A DNA stretch of 64,000 nt from Planctomycetaceae bacterium (GTDB lineage: Bacteria > Planctomycetota > Planctomycetia > Pirellulales > Pirellulaceae). A model generated the notes under the pieces. That model saw only the letters and a list, made by a program, of their open reading frames with translations, made no database searches and had not been told where the DNA came from. The stretch spans positions 1-64,000 of the forward strand of contig PAPJ01000045.1 of assembly GCA_002709045.1 (NCBI GenBank), written 5' to 3'. Shown here piece after piece: positions 1 to 8,769 of the stretch (positions within the stretch are counted from its first letter, which is position 1; each line of letters begins with the position of its first letter). The translations under genes were made by a program, and so were the position numbers.

Positions 1-27
1 TAGGTACGAATACCAGACACGCGTTTT

Positions 28-81
28 ATAACGACTTATAAATTAATAACGACTTATAAATTAATAACGACTTATAAATAG
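28..81. repeat. 18-bp direct tandem repeat, three copies
   Basis: The unit ATAACGACTTATAAATTA occurs at 28-45 and 46-63, and again at 64-81 with the last two bases changed to AG. The period is exactly 18 with no spacer. The copies are too short and contiguous to be a CRISPR. They could be iterated protein-binding sites (iteron-like or operator) upstream of the flotillin operon, or simply slippage of an AT-rich sequence. What lies to the left of the window is unknown. Confidence 0.85.
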
Positions 82-282
82 TAGAGAGCTTTATGCTCGG
101 ACTATTTGGAATGTAAGTAAAATCGCTGCGTGACATAGCAATCACAGTGAAGCGAAGCCATCAGGCTAATATCTGGACAAACCGTATACCGCTGGTGTAA
201 GGCGATAGATCAACCGCATCAAAGGGTTTTTAAAACTCCCGAATTCTTAATGAATTGGTTGGTTTTTGACCCAATAAACGAT

Positions 283-308
283 TGTCATTGGTGAATTCCT
301 CAATGACA
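283..308. repeat. Perfect 8-bp inverted repeat around a GAATTC core
   Basis: TGTCATTG at 283-290 is mirrored exactly by CAATGACA at 301-308, with a 10-base spacer containing GAATTC. There is no T-run after it, so it is not an obvious terminator. Its position about 190 bases before the first gene fits an operator for a dimeric regulator or a 5' stem-loop. This is inference only. Confidence 0.5.
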
Positions 309-499
309 TTAATGCGGATTATTCCCGAGTTGCCCTTTTCTATTGTTGGAAGCCTGTGACCGGATAATTCGCACAACCGTTACAGATTGGCTGTGTTTCC
401 TGTTTTTTCTAACTAATAGAGAGAACCTAATAGTGCAGCTTTGATGCTGGCGGCGATACTTGGAATGTGCTTATCCGTAGAGGGTTAATACAAACAATC

Positions 500-1180
500 A
501 TGAATAGTGAAGTAACATTAATCGAACATATATTTTCACCCCCGTTGATCGTTTCGACGGGGCTTGTGATATTTGTGGTTCTCTACTGGATAATCTCCGT
601 ATTAACAGGTCTTGGTTTAGATGCAATCGACTTTGATTTGGACTTTGATACGGATGCAGATGTTGGTGGCCTGGATGGATTCATGGGAATCGGTCTGTTG
701 CCACTGAAGTGGCTAAATATCGGAACGATACCGCTTATGCTGTGGTTTTCGATTTTTGCAATGTGCTTCTTTTTTGCTTCGCTGGGGGTTGAGCATTATC
801 AGCCTTTAACAAAGCAAGCATCAACCGGCGTGATCGGTTTTCGTGTTGTTTGGGTGATGGGCCTCGGAGCTTTGAGCACCAAATTTGTCACTCAGCCGAT
901 GCGTGAATGGTTTAAGGAACATATTTTAGATAGCAACGCATTTGTTGGTAAACAGGCCACTACTCGAATTACAACTCACACCACTCGCGGGAAGATTTTT
1001 ATTGAACGCAAAGAGGGTGATTTGATATCAGAAGCCAGGACGGCTGGAGAAGAAATCCCGGATGGAACCCGGGTAACTGTCGTGAGCTATGACGAAGCTC
1101 AGAAGGTGTACATTGTTGCGGAATCGCGTTCGACGGGCGAGGAAACAATAAATAATAAAGAGGAAATAGAAAATGTTTAG
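500..1180 (+). CDS. NfeD/YqiJ-like membrane protein with C-terminal OB fold
   Basis: Predicted inner-membrane partner of the flotillin encoded next. About 226 residues from the ATG at 500. The reading frame is open from a GTG at 467, but the extra 11 residues look unlike the family and the ATG gives a more natural N-terminus. Hydrophobic segments follow near residues 15-37, 75-100 and 115-135. Between the first two lies an acidic stretch rich in Asp (DFDLDFDTDAD). The soluble C-terminal third has the beta-rich pattern of the NfeD OB domain (VGKQATTRITT, then GTRVTVVSYDEAQKVYIV). YqiJ/YuaF-type proteins are known to pair with YqiK/FloT flotillins. The stop codon overlaps the flotillin start by 8 bases, so the two are probably translationally coupled. 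Confidence 0.8.
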   Translation: MNSEVTLIEHIFSPPLIVSTGLVIFVVLYWIISVLTGLGLDAIDFDLDFDTDADVGGLDGFMGIGLLPLKWLNIGTIPLMLWFSIFAMCFFFASLGVEHYQPLTKQASTGVIGFRVVWVMGLGALSTKFVTQPMREWFKEHILDSNAFVGKQATTRITTHTTRGKIFIERKEGDLISEARTAGEEIPDGTRVTVVSYDEAQKVYIVAESRSTGEETINNKEEIENV

Positions 1181-3293
1181 CGAGTTCCTAATCGGGGCGG
1201 TTGACGGTGTAGTAATCACCGGGATTGCCATTGGTGCCGGGCTGTTTTTACTGCTGATTTCGGCAGTGGCTCTTAACAAGTTTTACGTAAAAGTAGGTCC
1301 GGATGAAGCTGTGATTCGAACCGGTGTTGGTGGAGTAAGGGCAGCATCCGGTTCCGGGATGTTTGTTATTCCATTGGCTCATCAGGCTCAACGTATGGAT
1401 TTGTCGGTTAAGCGTATTGAAATTAAGCGACACGGTTCAGAAGGTCTGGTTTGTCGAGATAATATTCGTGCCGATATCGAAGTTGCATTTTATCTGAGAA
1501 TTTCAGCAGACAACATGGAACTGGTAGCAGCCAAACTGGGGGCTGAAAGGGCGTCTAGTCGGGATTCACTGATTGAGCTTTTTGACGCTCAATTTTCAGA
1601 AGCATTGAAAACGATTGGTAAGAAGTTTGATTTTGTAGATCTTTATACAGAGCGAGATCAATTTAAAGTAGCGATTACAGAACTTCTTGGCGATCCGGAA
1701 GACCTTCAGGGATATGAATTGGTAAGTACGGCGATTGACTATCTTGAACAAACGCCACTGGAAGCATTGAATCCTTTGAATATTCTTGATGCGGAAGGTA
1801 TCAAGAAAATTACGGATTTGACTTCACGTGAAGCTATTCAGGCTAATGATATTGAACGTGAAAAGGAAAAGGCGATTACTAAGCAGGATGTTGAAGCGCG
1901 GGAAGCAATTTTAGCTCTTGAGCGGCAACAAGTTGAAGCTGAAGAACGTCAGCGTCGAGAAATTGAGGAAGTCACAGCACGCGAGCAGGCTCAGGCTGCA
2001 GTTGTGAGAGAAGAAGAACGGTTACGCGCCGAAGCTCGTCGGATTCTGACCGAAGAAGAACTTCAGGTTGCCGAAGAAAACAAAGATCGTCAGATCATTG
2101 TGGCTCGTAAGAATAAAGAACGAACGGATGCTGTTGAAACTGAACGTGTGGAACGTGATCGTGGATTAGAAGCCACTGATCGTGAACGCGTTATTGCTTT
2201 GGCCGATATTGACAAAGACAAAGCGATTGAAGTTGAGAAACGAAATATTCAGGAAGTCATTCGTGAACGTGTGATCGTAGAACGCGGCGTGGTCGAAGAA
2301 CAGGAACGTATCAAAGATACGGAACAGTTTGCGACTGCTGATCGATTGAAGCGAGTTACTGTGACAAAAGCTGAAATGACCGCAGAAGAATCTCTGGTCA
2401 AGGAAGTTAAAGCCGCCGATGCAGAGAAGCAGGCCGCAGAACGTCACGCTGAACAGGTCGTGATCGAAGCAGAAGCTCATCGTCAGCGAGCGGAAAAAGA
2501 AACACAGGCTACCAAAATGTTGGCCGAAGCAAAAACTGCTGATGAAGCAGCCAGTGGTCTGGCAGAAGCAAATGTTATTACAGCCAAAGCAGATGCCAAA
2601 GAAAAAGATGGTTATGCCGAAGCAGCTGTGATTCAGCGTAAAGCAGAAGCGGAAGCCAAAGGCATGGTGGCATCAGCTGAAGGTATCTCCAAAGAAGGTA
2701 ACGCCGAAGCGGAAGTCATGAAGCTGAAGTATAGTTCGGAAGCTCAGGGTATCGAAGAGAAAGCCAATGCTATGAAACTCTTCGATTCAGTGGGTAAAGA
2801 ACACGAAGAGTACAAATTACAGCTCAACAAAGATAAAGAAATCGAGATCGCTGCTATTGACGCTCAACGTCAGATTGCAGAAGCCCAGTCGAACATTATG
2901 GGTGAAGCACTGAAGAGTGCACGCATTGATATCGTCGGTGGCGAGTCAACCTTCTTCGACCAGGTCGTCAACGCAGTTAAAGGCGGTAAGGTTGTCGATC
3001 GATTCGTTAACAACAGTGAAGTGGTCAGTGACGTTAAAGACACCTTCTTCAATGGTGACCCTGAGTACTTCAAATCACGGATTCTGGGCCTGGTCGAACA
3101 ATTCGACCTCAGCACTGACGATGTGAAAGATCTTTCCATTGCGGCTCTGATCGCCAAGATGATTGGTCTTGCTCGAACGGACTCGATTCGAAATGAGCTG
3201 CAGTCAATGTTAGGTATGGCTAAAAGTACCGGCATCGCCGACAGTAAAGCCAGCACTGTCATGACAGTTAATGCTTCTCAGGATGGTGCCTAA
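1173..3293 (+). CDS. YqiK-like flotillin (SPFH-domain protein)
   Basis: Membrane scaffold protein of 706 residues. A single N-terminal transmembrane segment (about residues 8-32) is followed by an SPFH/band-7 domain (about 38-215; note VGPDEAVIRTGVGG and the following VIPLAHQAQRMDL). Next comes a very long charged coiled coil of Ala-Glu-Lys/Arg repeats (about 220-560) and a C-terminal region with SARIDIVGGES. This is the layout of long bacterial flotillins, which oligomerise in membrane microdomains. A good Shine-Dalgarno (AGAGGAA ending at 1164) lies 8 bases before the ATG. The gene overlaps its NfeD partner and is followed, after 150 bases with a strong hairpin, by the giant ATPase. Which membrane process it organises cannot be read from the sequence. 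Confidence 0.92.
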   Translation: MFSEFLIGAVDGVVITGIAIGAGLFLLLISAVALNKFYVKVGPDEAVIRTGVGGVRAASGSGMFVIPLAHQAQRMDLSVKRIEIKRHGSEGLVCRDNIRADIEVAFYLRISADNMELVAAKLGAERASSRDSLIELFDAQFSEALKTIGKKFDFVDLYTERDQFKVAITELLGDPEDLQGYELVSTAIDYLEQTPLEALNPLNILDAEGIKKITDLTSREAIQANDIEREKEKAITKQDVEAREAILALERQQVEAEERQRREIEEVTAREQAQAAVVREEERLRAEARRILTEEELQVAEENKDRQIIVARKNKERTDAVETERVERDRGLEATDRERVIALADIDKDKAIEVEKRNIQEVIRERVIVERGVVEEQERIKDTEQFATADRLKRVTVTKAEMTAEESLVKEVKAADAEKQAAERHAEQVVIEAEAHRQRAEKETQATKMLAEAKTADEAASGLAEANVITAKADAKEKDGYAEAAVIQRKAEAEAKGMVASAEGISKEGNAEAEVMKLKYSSEAQGIEEKANAMKLFDSVGKEHEEYKLQLNKDKEIEIAAIDAQRQIAEAQSNIMGEALKSARIDIVGGESTFFDQVVNAVKGGKVVDRFVNNSEVVSDVKDTFFNGDPEYFKSRILGLVEQFDLSTDDVKDLSIAALIAKMIGLARTDSIRNELQSMLGMAKSTGIADSKASTVMTVNASQDGA

Positions 3294-3324
3294 GGCATCC
3301 GTTAGTACACCTTCGGAATGTGGT

Positions 3325-3364
3325 AGACCAGCCTCCGGCTCTCGGATTTGCTGGAGGTTGGTCT
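3325..3364 (+). promoter_or_regulatory. Strong stem-loop between flotillin and ATPase genes
   Basis: Bases 3325-3339 pair with 3350-3364 (AGACCAGCCTCCGGC with GCTGGAGGTTGGTCT, two G-U pairs), leaving a loop of about 10 bases. No T-run follows, so it is not a canonical intrinsic terminator. In this position it could slow transcription, protect the upstream message or set the ratio of flotillin to ATPase. Confidence 0.6.
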
Positions 3365-3445
3365 GCGACTCCCTTACCGGTGTACTTCCTGAACTTATTT
3401 CGGATAACTATTCCTCAACGGGATATTCATTAGAGAGTTCGTACC

Positions 3446-6400
3446 ATGGCTCAAGAAGAACAGCAGCCAGACAACACGCAGACCCCAGAGGTTAATTCGC
3501 CTCAATTGGAAACGGGCACGTATGAAATTATACGTAACCGTCTGAAAAGCTTTGCAGGTGAATTACGAGATCGGCTAACCAGCCTCAATGGAGCGCGTAA
3601 GGATGTCTTTGGATCAATTGAAACCACGCTTTTAGGAACTGAGCGTGTGACCACCGAACACAATTGTGTACCTCGTGACATAATTGCGATCGGAGAACAA
3701 TTCATATTTGGCTACAACATTCATTTTGGCTTACGTCAAACCACGCACCCCAACGATGTTTTCGCGGTTTACACCTTCCGCGACGGCACTTTTCATGCTG
3801 AAGTATCTGACCTTCTTTCTGAACCTCAGTTCGCGCGTGACTTTCAGGAAATCTATAAGTATTACAAAGACGCAGAGTTTACCAAGTTTTTTACGATCGG
3901 TCCTTTCCTGTATATGACTTTTCGCGTTGGAAAAGGAACCAATGACTACAAAAGTCTGAAATGGAAGATTGAGGGAAAAAAACTTACTTACGTTGATAAT
4001 CGTAGTGATCACGAAGTTAAATTTCCATCACAACATGATTTCCCCTGGCGTCGGGCTACGCGTGACCAATTTGAGGAAGGAAGTCATCCTCACGTCAGTA
4101 TTGATGATCGTTTGTTTGTTGAAACCACCGGTGGTGATCTCACGATCAAGATTGAAAACAACACAGACTCAGGTAAAGGGGTTTATTCCGAACCGGTTAG
4201 TAACCTTGACCAAACGCTCGATGATGCTGAAATTCTTTACGCCGTAAATGGCAGTTTGATTCTCGTAAAAATTCGCCCATATCAAGAAGATGTTTATCGT
4301 TACTTCATCTATAACGACAAGATTAAAAAAGTATGGCGTTGTGATTCGATTGAGGAATCATGTGTTCTGTTACCTGATGACCATGGTGTTATCTTTGCTA
4401 ATGGTTATGCATTGGCAACCGGCGAGTACAAAGTCTTTGACACCGAACTGCAACATATGAAGTTCGATCGTCGGTTGGATGCTCCTAACGGAGAAGACTA
4501 CTTATATGTCTTTTACTGTGAAGATACCGGGACGTACGTGTTGTTGCGATATAACCTAATCCAACAGGAAGTCGATACGCCGGTTATTTGTAATGGCACG
4601 TCATTCTTCCATGCTGGTGAAATGATCTGCTTCCGCGCTCAGGCAGATCCGCAAAAACATCATGCACTTCAAATTTGGCAAACCCCCTATGTATCTGAAG
4701 ACTATATACCGGAAACAAATACAGATTCATTTTTATTCAAGATCGGTAATAGAGATCTTGTTCGTGGGATGGCCGAATGCTACGAAGTTATTTCGTTGAT
4801 TGAAAAAGATGATAGCTACTCGGGACTTTATACTGATCTGGTGAAAGCTGCCGGGGACGTAGTCGATGGCTTCTTCTGGTCCACGAATGAAGAATGCTTT
4901 GATGTTGCCGCACCATTACTTGAAATCCGTCAGGCTGCCGAGTCAGCGATCGATGAATTTGAAAAGGTGGTTCGTGTTAAACAGAATACATTGGATCAAA
5001 CTCACGAGGTTGAAGCACGGGTTACAGAAATACTGCGAGTTGTTCAAAACAGTCGATTTGATAATATCGACGAGTTCGTACAGGCTCTGGCAGAATTACG
5101 TACTGTTCGTGGTGAGATCATCTCATTACGTGAAATGCGATACAGTGACTCGGAACTTATTGATCAGTTGGAAGAGCAAGTAGCTGAGAGTAATAATCGA
5201 CTGAGCCAGCGTTGTATCGAGTTCTTACTTCGTGATGACGCTTTAGCTCCCTATGCAAAACGTGTGGATGGACAAACTGCCGCTATTCCCGAATTGACGA
5301 AGGTAACAGATGCGAAGACTCTGGAGGATGAAATCTCAGCCAGTGCTTCCGAATTGGAGATGTTGATCGATATCGTCAGTAATCTGGAAATTGATGATGC
5401 TACTCAACGAACTCGGATCATTGAGAATATTTCAGCGATCTTTGGCAAAGTGAATACAGCTCGTGCATCACTCAAGGGTAAAGTCAAAGACCTGATGAGT
5501 GTGGAGGGAATTGCCGAATTTAATTCTCAGATGAAGCTTCTCAATCAGGCTGTCGTTAACTATCTGGATATCTGTGATACTCCGCAAAAATGTGAAGAAT
5601 TCCTCACGAAAATGATGATTCAGCTTGAAGAACTGGAAGGTCGGTTTGCTGAATTTGATGAGTTTGTCGTTCAATTAACGGATAAGCGAGAAGAAATATA
5701 TAACGCATTTGAAACTCGTAAAGTTAGTCTGGTTGAAGAGCGAAACAGACGGGCTACTGCGCTGATGAACGCGGCTGACCGGATTCTCAAAGGTGTTAAG
5801 TCACGTGTCGATAGCCTGGAATCAGTTAACGAAATTAATGCCTATTTTGCTTCAGATCTGATGATTGAAAAGATCCGCGATCTTGTGGATCAACTTAAGC
5901 AACTTGATGATAGCGTTAAAGTGGACGATATCCAGAGTCGCCTTAAAACTGTTCGTGAAGATGCTGTGCGTCAGCTTAAGGACCGACAGGAGTTGTTCGT
6001 TGATGGTGAAAATATCATCAAGTTCGGTAAACATAACTTCTCAGTAAATATCCAGTCATTGGATCTGACGTCGGTTTTGCGTGATGGAGAAATGTTCTAT
6101 CACCTCACGGGTACAGATTTCTTTGAGCAGATTGCGGACGAAAGACTATTAGCCACTCGCGATGTGTGGCAGCAGGAAGTTATCTCGGAAAACCCGAACG
6201 TCTACCGGGGAGAATATCTGGCCTATAAAATGTTTGCAGAGTTACATGACAATGCTGAAACGTCACTGGAAGCATTTTCTACTTTAGATGATCAACAACG
6301 AGTAGTAGAACTGCAGAAGTTTATGGGGCCTCGTTATACCGAAGCCTATGCGAAAGGTGTTCATGATCTGGATGCCGCTAAGATTGTTAAGACTCTAGCA

Positions 6401-8749
6401 GATATGGAATTATCCATTGGTCTGCTGCGATACCATACGAAGGCTCGAGCATTAGCACGGCTTTACTGGGAATACTTCGGTGAGGCAGCTCAGAAGTCGT
6501 TGCTGCAGTCACGTCTGAATGGCGTCGGTACAATTGCCCAGTTGTTCCCAAGTAGTGCCGAGCAACAACAATATGTCGCGGTGATTGAGCCATTGTTGGC
6601 CGAGTTTGCAGAAGCAACGGGCCTGTTTTCAGAAGACTATCTAAGCCAGGCGGCTAACTATCTTTTTGAAGAACTTACTGTTAGCAATCAATTTGTTATT
6701 AGTCGTAAGTCTGCTGAGTTGTATGACGCCTTTAATCGTCACTTAAAGCAAAATAGTTTTGTCGATAAATTCAAGACTAGCGTTATGAAGCTTGCAAAGA
6801 GCCCGCTTGAGCGATTTATTCTCCTGCGTGACTGGTTGGAAGCGTTTCTCCTGGATACTTCTCAGGATTCCACAGCAGATGATTACGTGGATGAACTGGC
6901 AGTCATGTTGATGAAAGGTTCTCTTGATAAGAAGAATGTCGTCGACGGAACTGTTGAGCAAACGATTAATAACATGGTGGGTAACCATTCGGTTATTGAA
7001 GACAAAGCCTATCAATTCAATTACAACGATTTCATCACCAGGATGGAGCGGTTTGAGCGAATCGTTGTTCCAAAGTACCGTAATTATATCGACATTAAGA
7101 AAGAAGTCATTGATCAGGCGAAAGCTGACCTGCGACTAGATGAATATCGTCCTCGAGTGCTCACGTCTTTTGTACGTAACCGCCTTATCGATGAAGTGTA
7201 CCTCCCATTGGTTGGCGATAACCTGGCGAAACAAATTGGCGTGGTCGGAGACCAAAAGCGTACCGACCTGATGGGTTTACTACTCCTAATTTCCCCTCCG
7301 GGTTATGGTAAGACGACGTTGATGGAATATGTGGCCAATCGTTTGGGAATTATCTTCATGAAGATTAATGGACCGGCAATTGGGCATGCTGTGACATCTC
7401 TGGATCCGGAAGAGGCACCCAATGCCGGTGCTCGTGAAGAGGTTGAGAAATTGAACCTCTCGCTTGAAATGGGCGATAACGTGATGATCTATCTCGATGA
7501 TATACAGCACTGTAACCCTGAATTTCTACAGAAGTTCATCTCACTTTGTGATGCTCAACGAAAAATAGAAGGAGTTTATAAAGGCCAGTCAAAGACGTAC
7601 GATTTGCGAGGTCGTAAGGTCTGCGTGATCATGGCCGGTAACCCTTACACGGAGAGTGGAGAAAAGTTTCAGATTCCTGACATGTTGGCCAACCGTGCTG
7701 ATATTTATAACCTCGGTGAAATTATTGGGGATACCCGGGAAGCTTTTGAGATGAGTTATCTCGAAAATTGTCTCACCTCCAACCCAATACTTAATAAACT
7801 GGCCACTCGCAGTCAAAAGGATGTTTACAGTATCATCCGTATTGCTCAAACCGACTCACAGGAAGGCGTCGAATTCGAAGCCAACTATTCAATGGAAGAA
7901 GTTAGTGAAATGGTCAGTACGATGAAGAAGCTGATGCGGGTTCGTGATGTTGTCTTGCAGGTAAACCGTGAATATATCAATTCTGCAGCTCAGGCAGATG
8001 ATTATCGAACCGAACCTTCATTTAAGCTGCAGGGCTCGTATCGAAATATGAACCGAATTGCTGAGAAAGTTCTTCCAATTATGAATGATGAGGAATTGGA
8101 AACGCTGATTAAGAGTAGCTATGAGAACGACGCTCAAACGTTGACCAGTGATGCTGAAGCTAACCTCTTAAAGCTCTATGAAATGTGTGGCTGGATAGAT
8201 CAAGAGCAGACTGCTCGTTGGAATGATATCAAAAAAGCTTTTGTGAAGAATATCAAGCTTCGCGGTGTTGGTTCAGACGACCAGTTCGGTCAGGTTGTTC
8301 TGCAGATGCAGGGATTTGCTGATGGTTTGGACGAAATTCGCGATACGATCAGCGATGGTGTTAAGAGTCTCGCGACAACTAAGACTGAACCAGTCGTGGT
8401 CGAATCGCCAACAACCGAAGGGATTGATGGCGCTGGTGAAACAGCTGATGCCTTAATGAGTTTAGCAGAAGAACTACGCGCTTATACGACAGGCGCGATA
8501 ACTGTGGATGAAAGCAAAGGGGTGCAGCGAGTAGCTGTGATGCATAAAGTTCCCAAGTCCATTCTGACCGTCCTGGAAAATCAATTCCAGGTAATGAATG
8601 AATGGATGCGACCAATGATGGAATCACAACATACAAGTACTCAGACGGTTGAAAAACTAAGTCAGTCCGTCGAGCAATGTCTGCAGTCTTATAACAAATT
8701 GATCACAGACCTAAAAGGTGACGGTGACGAGATTAATGCGGAAGATTAA
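3446..8749 (+). CDS. Giant AAA+ ATPase with N-terminal DUF3686 ('DNA repair ATPase' family)
   Basis: Protein of 1767 residues. The N-terminal 460 or so residues are beta-rich and resemble the DUF3686 region found in proteins loosely named 'DNA repair ATPase'. Residues about 480-900 are mainly long charged helices and probably coiled coil. A helical region leads into a MoxR/AAA+-like ATPase module with Walker A SPPGYGKTT (1283-1291), Walker B VMIYLDD (1346-1352) and a sensor-1-like IMAGNP (1395-1400); IPDMLANRADIYNLGE shortly after may carry an arginine finger. The C-terminus is again helical with a final coiled coil. There is no signal peptide or membrane segment, so it is cytoplasmic and may dock on the flotillin raft. 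The 'DNA repair' name is inherited, not demonstrated. Family and ATPase assignment are secure; function is open. Confidence 0.85.
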   Translation: MAQEEQQPDNTQTPEVNSPQLETGTYEIIRNRLKSFAGELRDRLTSLNGARKDVFGSIETTLLGTERVTTEHNCVPRDIIAIGEQFIFGYNIHFGLRQTTHPNDVFAVYTFRDGTFHAEVSDLLSEPQFARDFQEIYKYYKDAEFTKFFTIGPFLYMTFRVGKGTNDYKSLKWKIEGKKLTYVDNRSDHEVKFPSQHDFPWRRATRDQFEEGSHPHVSIDDRLFVETTGGDLTIKIENNTDSGKGVYSEPVSNLDQTLDDAEILYAVNGSLILVKIRPYQEDVYRYFIYNDKIKKVWRCDSIEESCVLLPDDHGVIFANGYALATGEYKVFDTELQHMKFDRRLDAPNGEDYLYVFYCEDTGTYVLLRYNLIQQEVDTPVICNGTSFFHAGEMICFRAQADPQKHHALQIWQTPYVSEDYIPETNTDSFLFKIGNRDLVRGMAECYEVISLIEKDDSYSGLYTDLVKAAGDVVDGFFWSTNEECFDVAAPLLEIRQAAESAIDEFEKVVRVKQNTLDQTHEVEARVTEILRVVQNSRFDNIDEFVQALAELRTVRGEIISLREMRYSDSELIDQLEEQVAESNNRLSQRCIEFLLRDDALAPYAKRVDGQTAAIPELTKVTDAKTLEDEISASASELEMLIDIVSNLEIDDATQRTRIIENISAIFGKVNTARASLKGKVKDLMSVEGIAEFNSQMKLLNQAVVNYLDICDTPQKCEEFLTKMMIQLEELEGRFAEFDEFVVQLTDKREEIYNAFETRKVSLVEERNRRATALMNAADRILKGVKSRVDSLESVNEINAYFASDLMIEKIRDLVDQLKQLDDSVKVDDIQSRLKTVREDAVRQLKDRQELFVDGENIIKFGKHNFSVNIQSLDLTSVLRDGEMFYHLTGTDFFEQIADERLLATRDVWQQEVISENPNVYRGEYLAYKMFAELHDNAETSLEAFSTLDDQQRVVELQKFMGPRYTEAYAKGVHDLDAAKIVKTLADMELSIGLLRYHTKARALARLYWEYFGEAAQKSLLQSRLNGVGTIAQLFPSSAEQQQYVAVIEPLLAEFAEATGLFSEDYLSQAANYLFEELTVSNQFVISRKSAELYDAFNRHLKQNSFVDKFKTSVMKLAKSPLERFILLRDWLEAFLLDTSQDSTADDYVDELAVMLMKGSLDKKNVVDGTVEQTINNMVGNHSVIEDKAYQFNYNDFITRMERFERIVVPKYRNYIDIKKEVIDQAKADLRLDEYRPRVLTSFVRNRLIDEVYLPLVGDNLAKQIGVVGDQKRTDLMGLLLLISPPGYGKTTLMEYVANRLGIIFMKINGPAIGHAVTSLDPEEAPNAGAREEVEKLNLSLEMGDNVMIYLDDIQHCNPEFLQKFISLCDAQRKIEGVYKGQSKTYDLRGRKVCVIMAGNPYTESGEKFQIPDMLANRADIYNLGEIIGDTREAFEMSYLENCLTSNPILNKLATRSQKDVYSIIRIAQTDSQEGVEFEANYSMEEVSEMVSTMKKLMRVRDVVLQVNREYINSAAQADDYRTEPSFKLQGSYRNMNRIAEKVLPIMNDEELETLIKSSYENDAQTLTSDAEANLLKLYEMCGWIDQEQTARWNDIKKAFVKNIKLRGVGSDDQFGQVVLQMQGFADGLDEIRDTISDGVKSLATTKTEPVVVESPTTEGIDGAGETADALMSLAEELRAYTTGAITVDESKGVQRVAVMHKVPKSILTVLENQFQVMNEWMRPMMESQHTSTQTVEKLSQSVEQCLQSYNKLITDLKGDGDEINAED

Positions 8750-8769
8750 CGCTGCGGATATTTAGTTTC

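Larger units (their letters stand above)
1..499. promoter_or_regulatory. Non-coding leader of the NfeD-flotillin-ATPase operon
   Basis: No convincing gene is seen in this stretch of about 500 bases. It holds a short 18-base tandem repeat near the left end and a perfect 8-base inverted repeat further in, both listed separately. The rest is AT-rich and has stops in all frames. It most likely carries the promoter and control sites of the three-gene operon that follows, but I cannot point to a -35/-10 pair with confidence. Confidence 0.4.

Noticed and set aside
28..81. Possible CRISPR array at the left end
   Set aside because: The units are 18 bases, contiguous and without spacers, and no cas genes are present.
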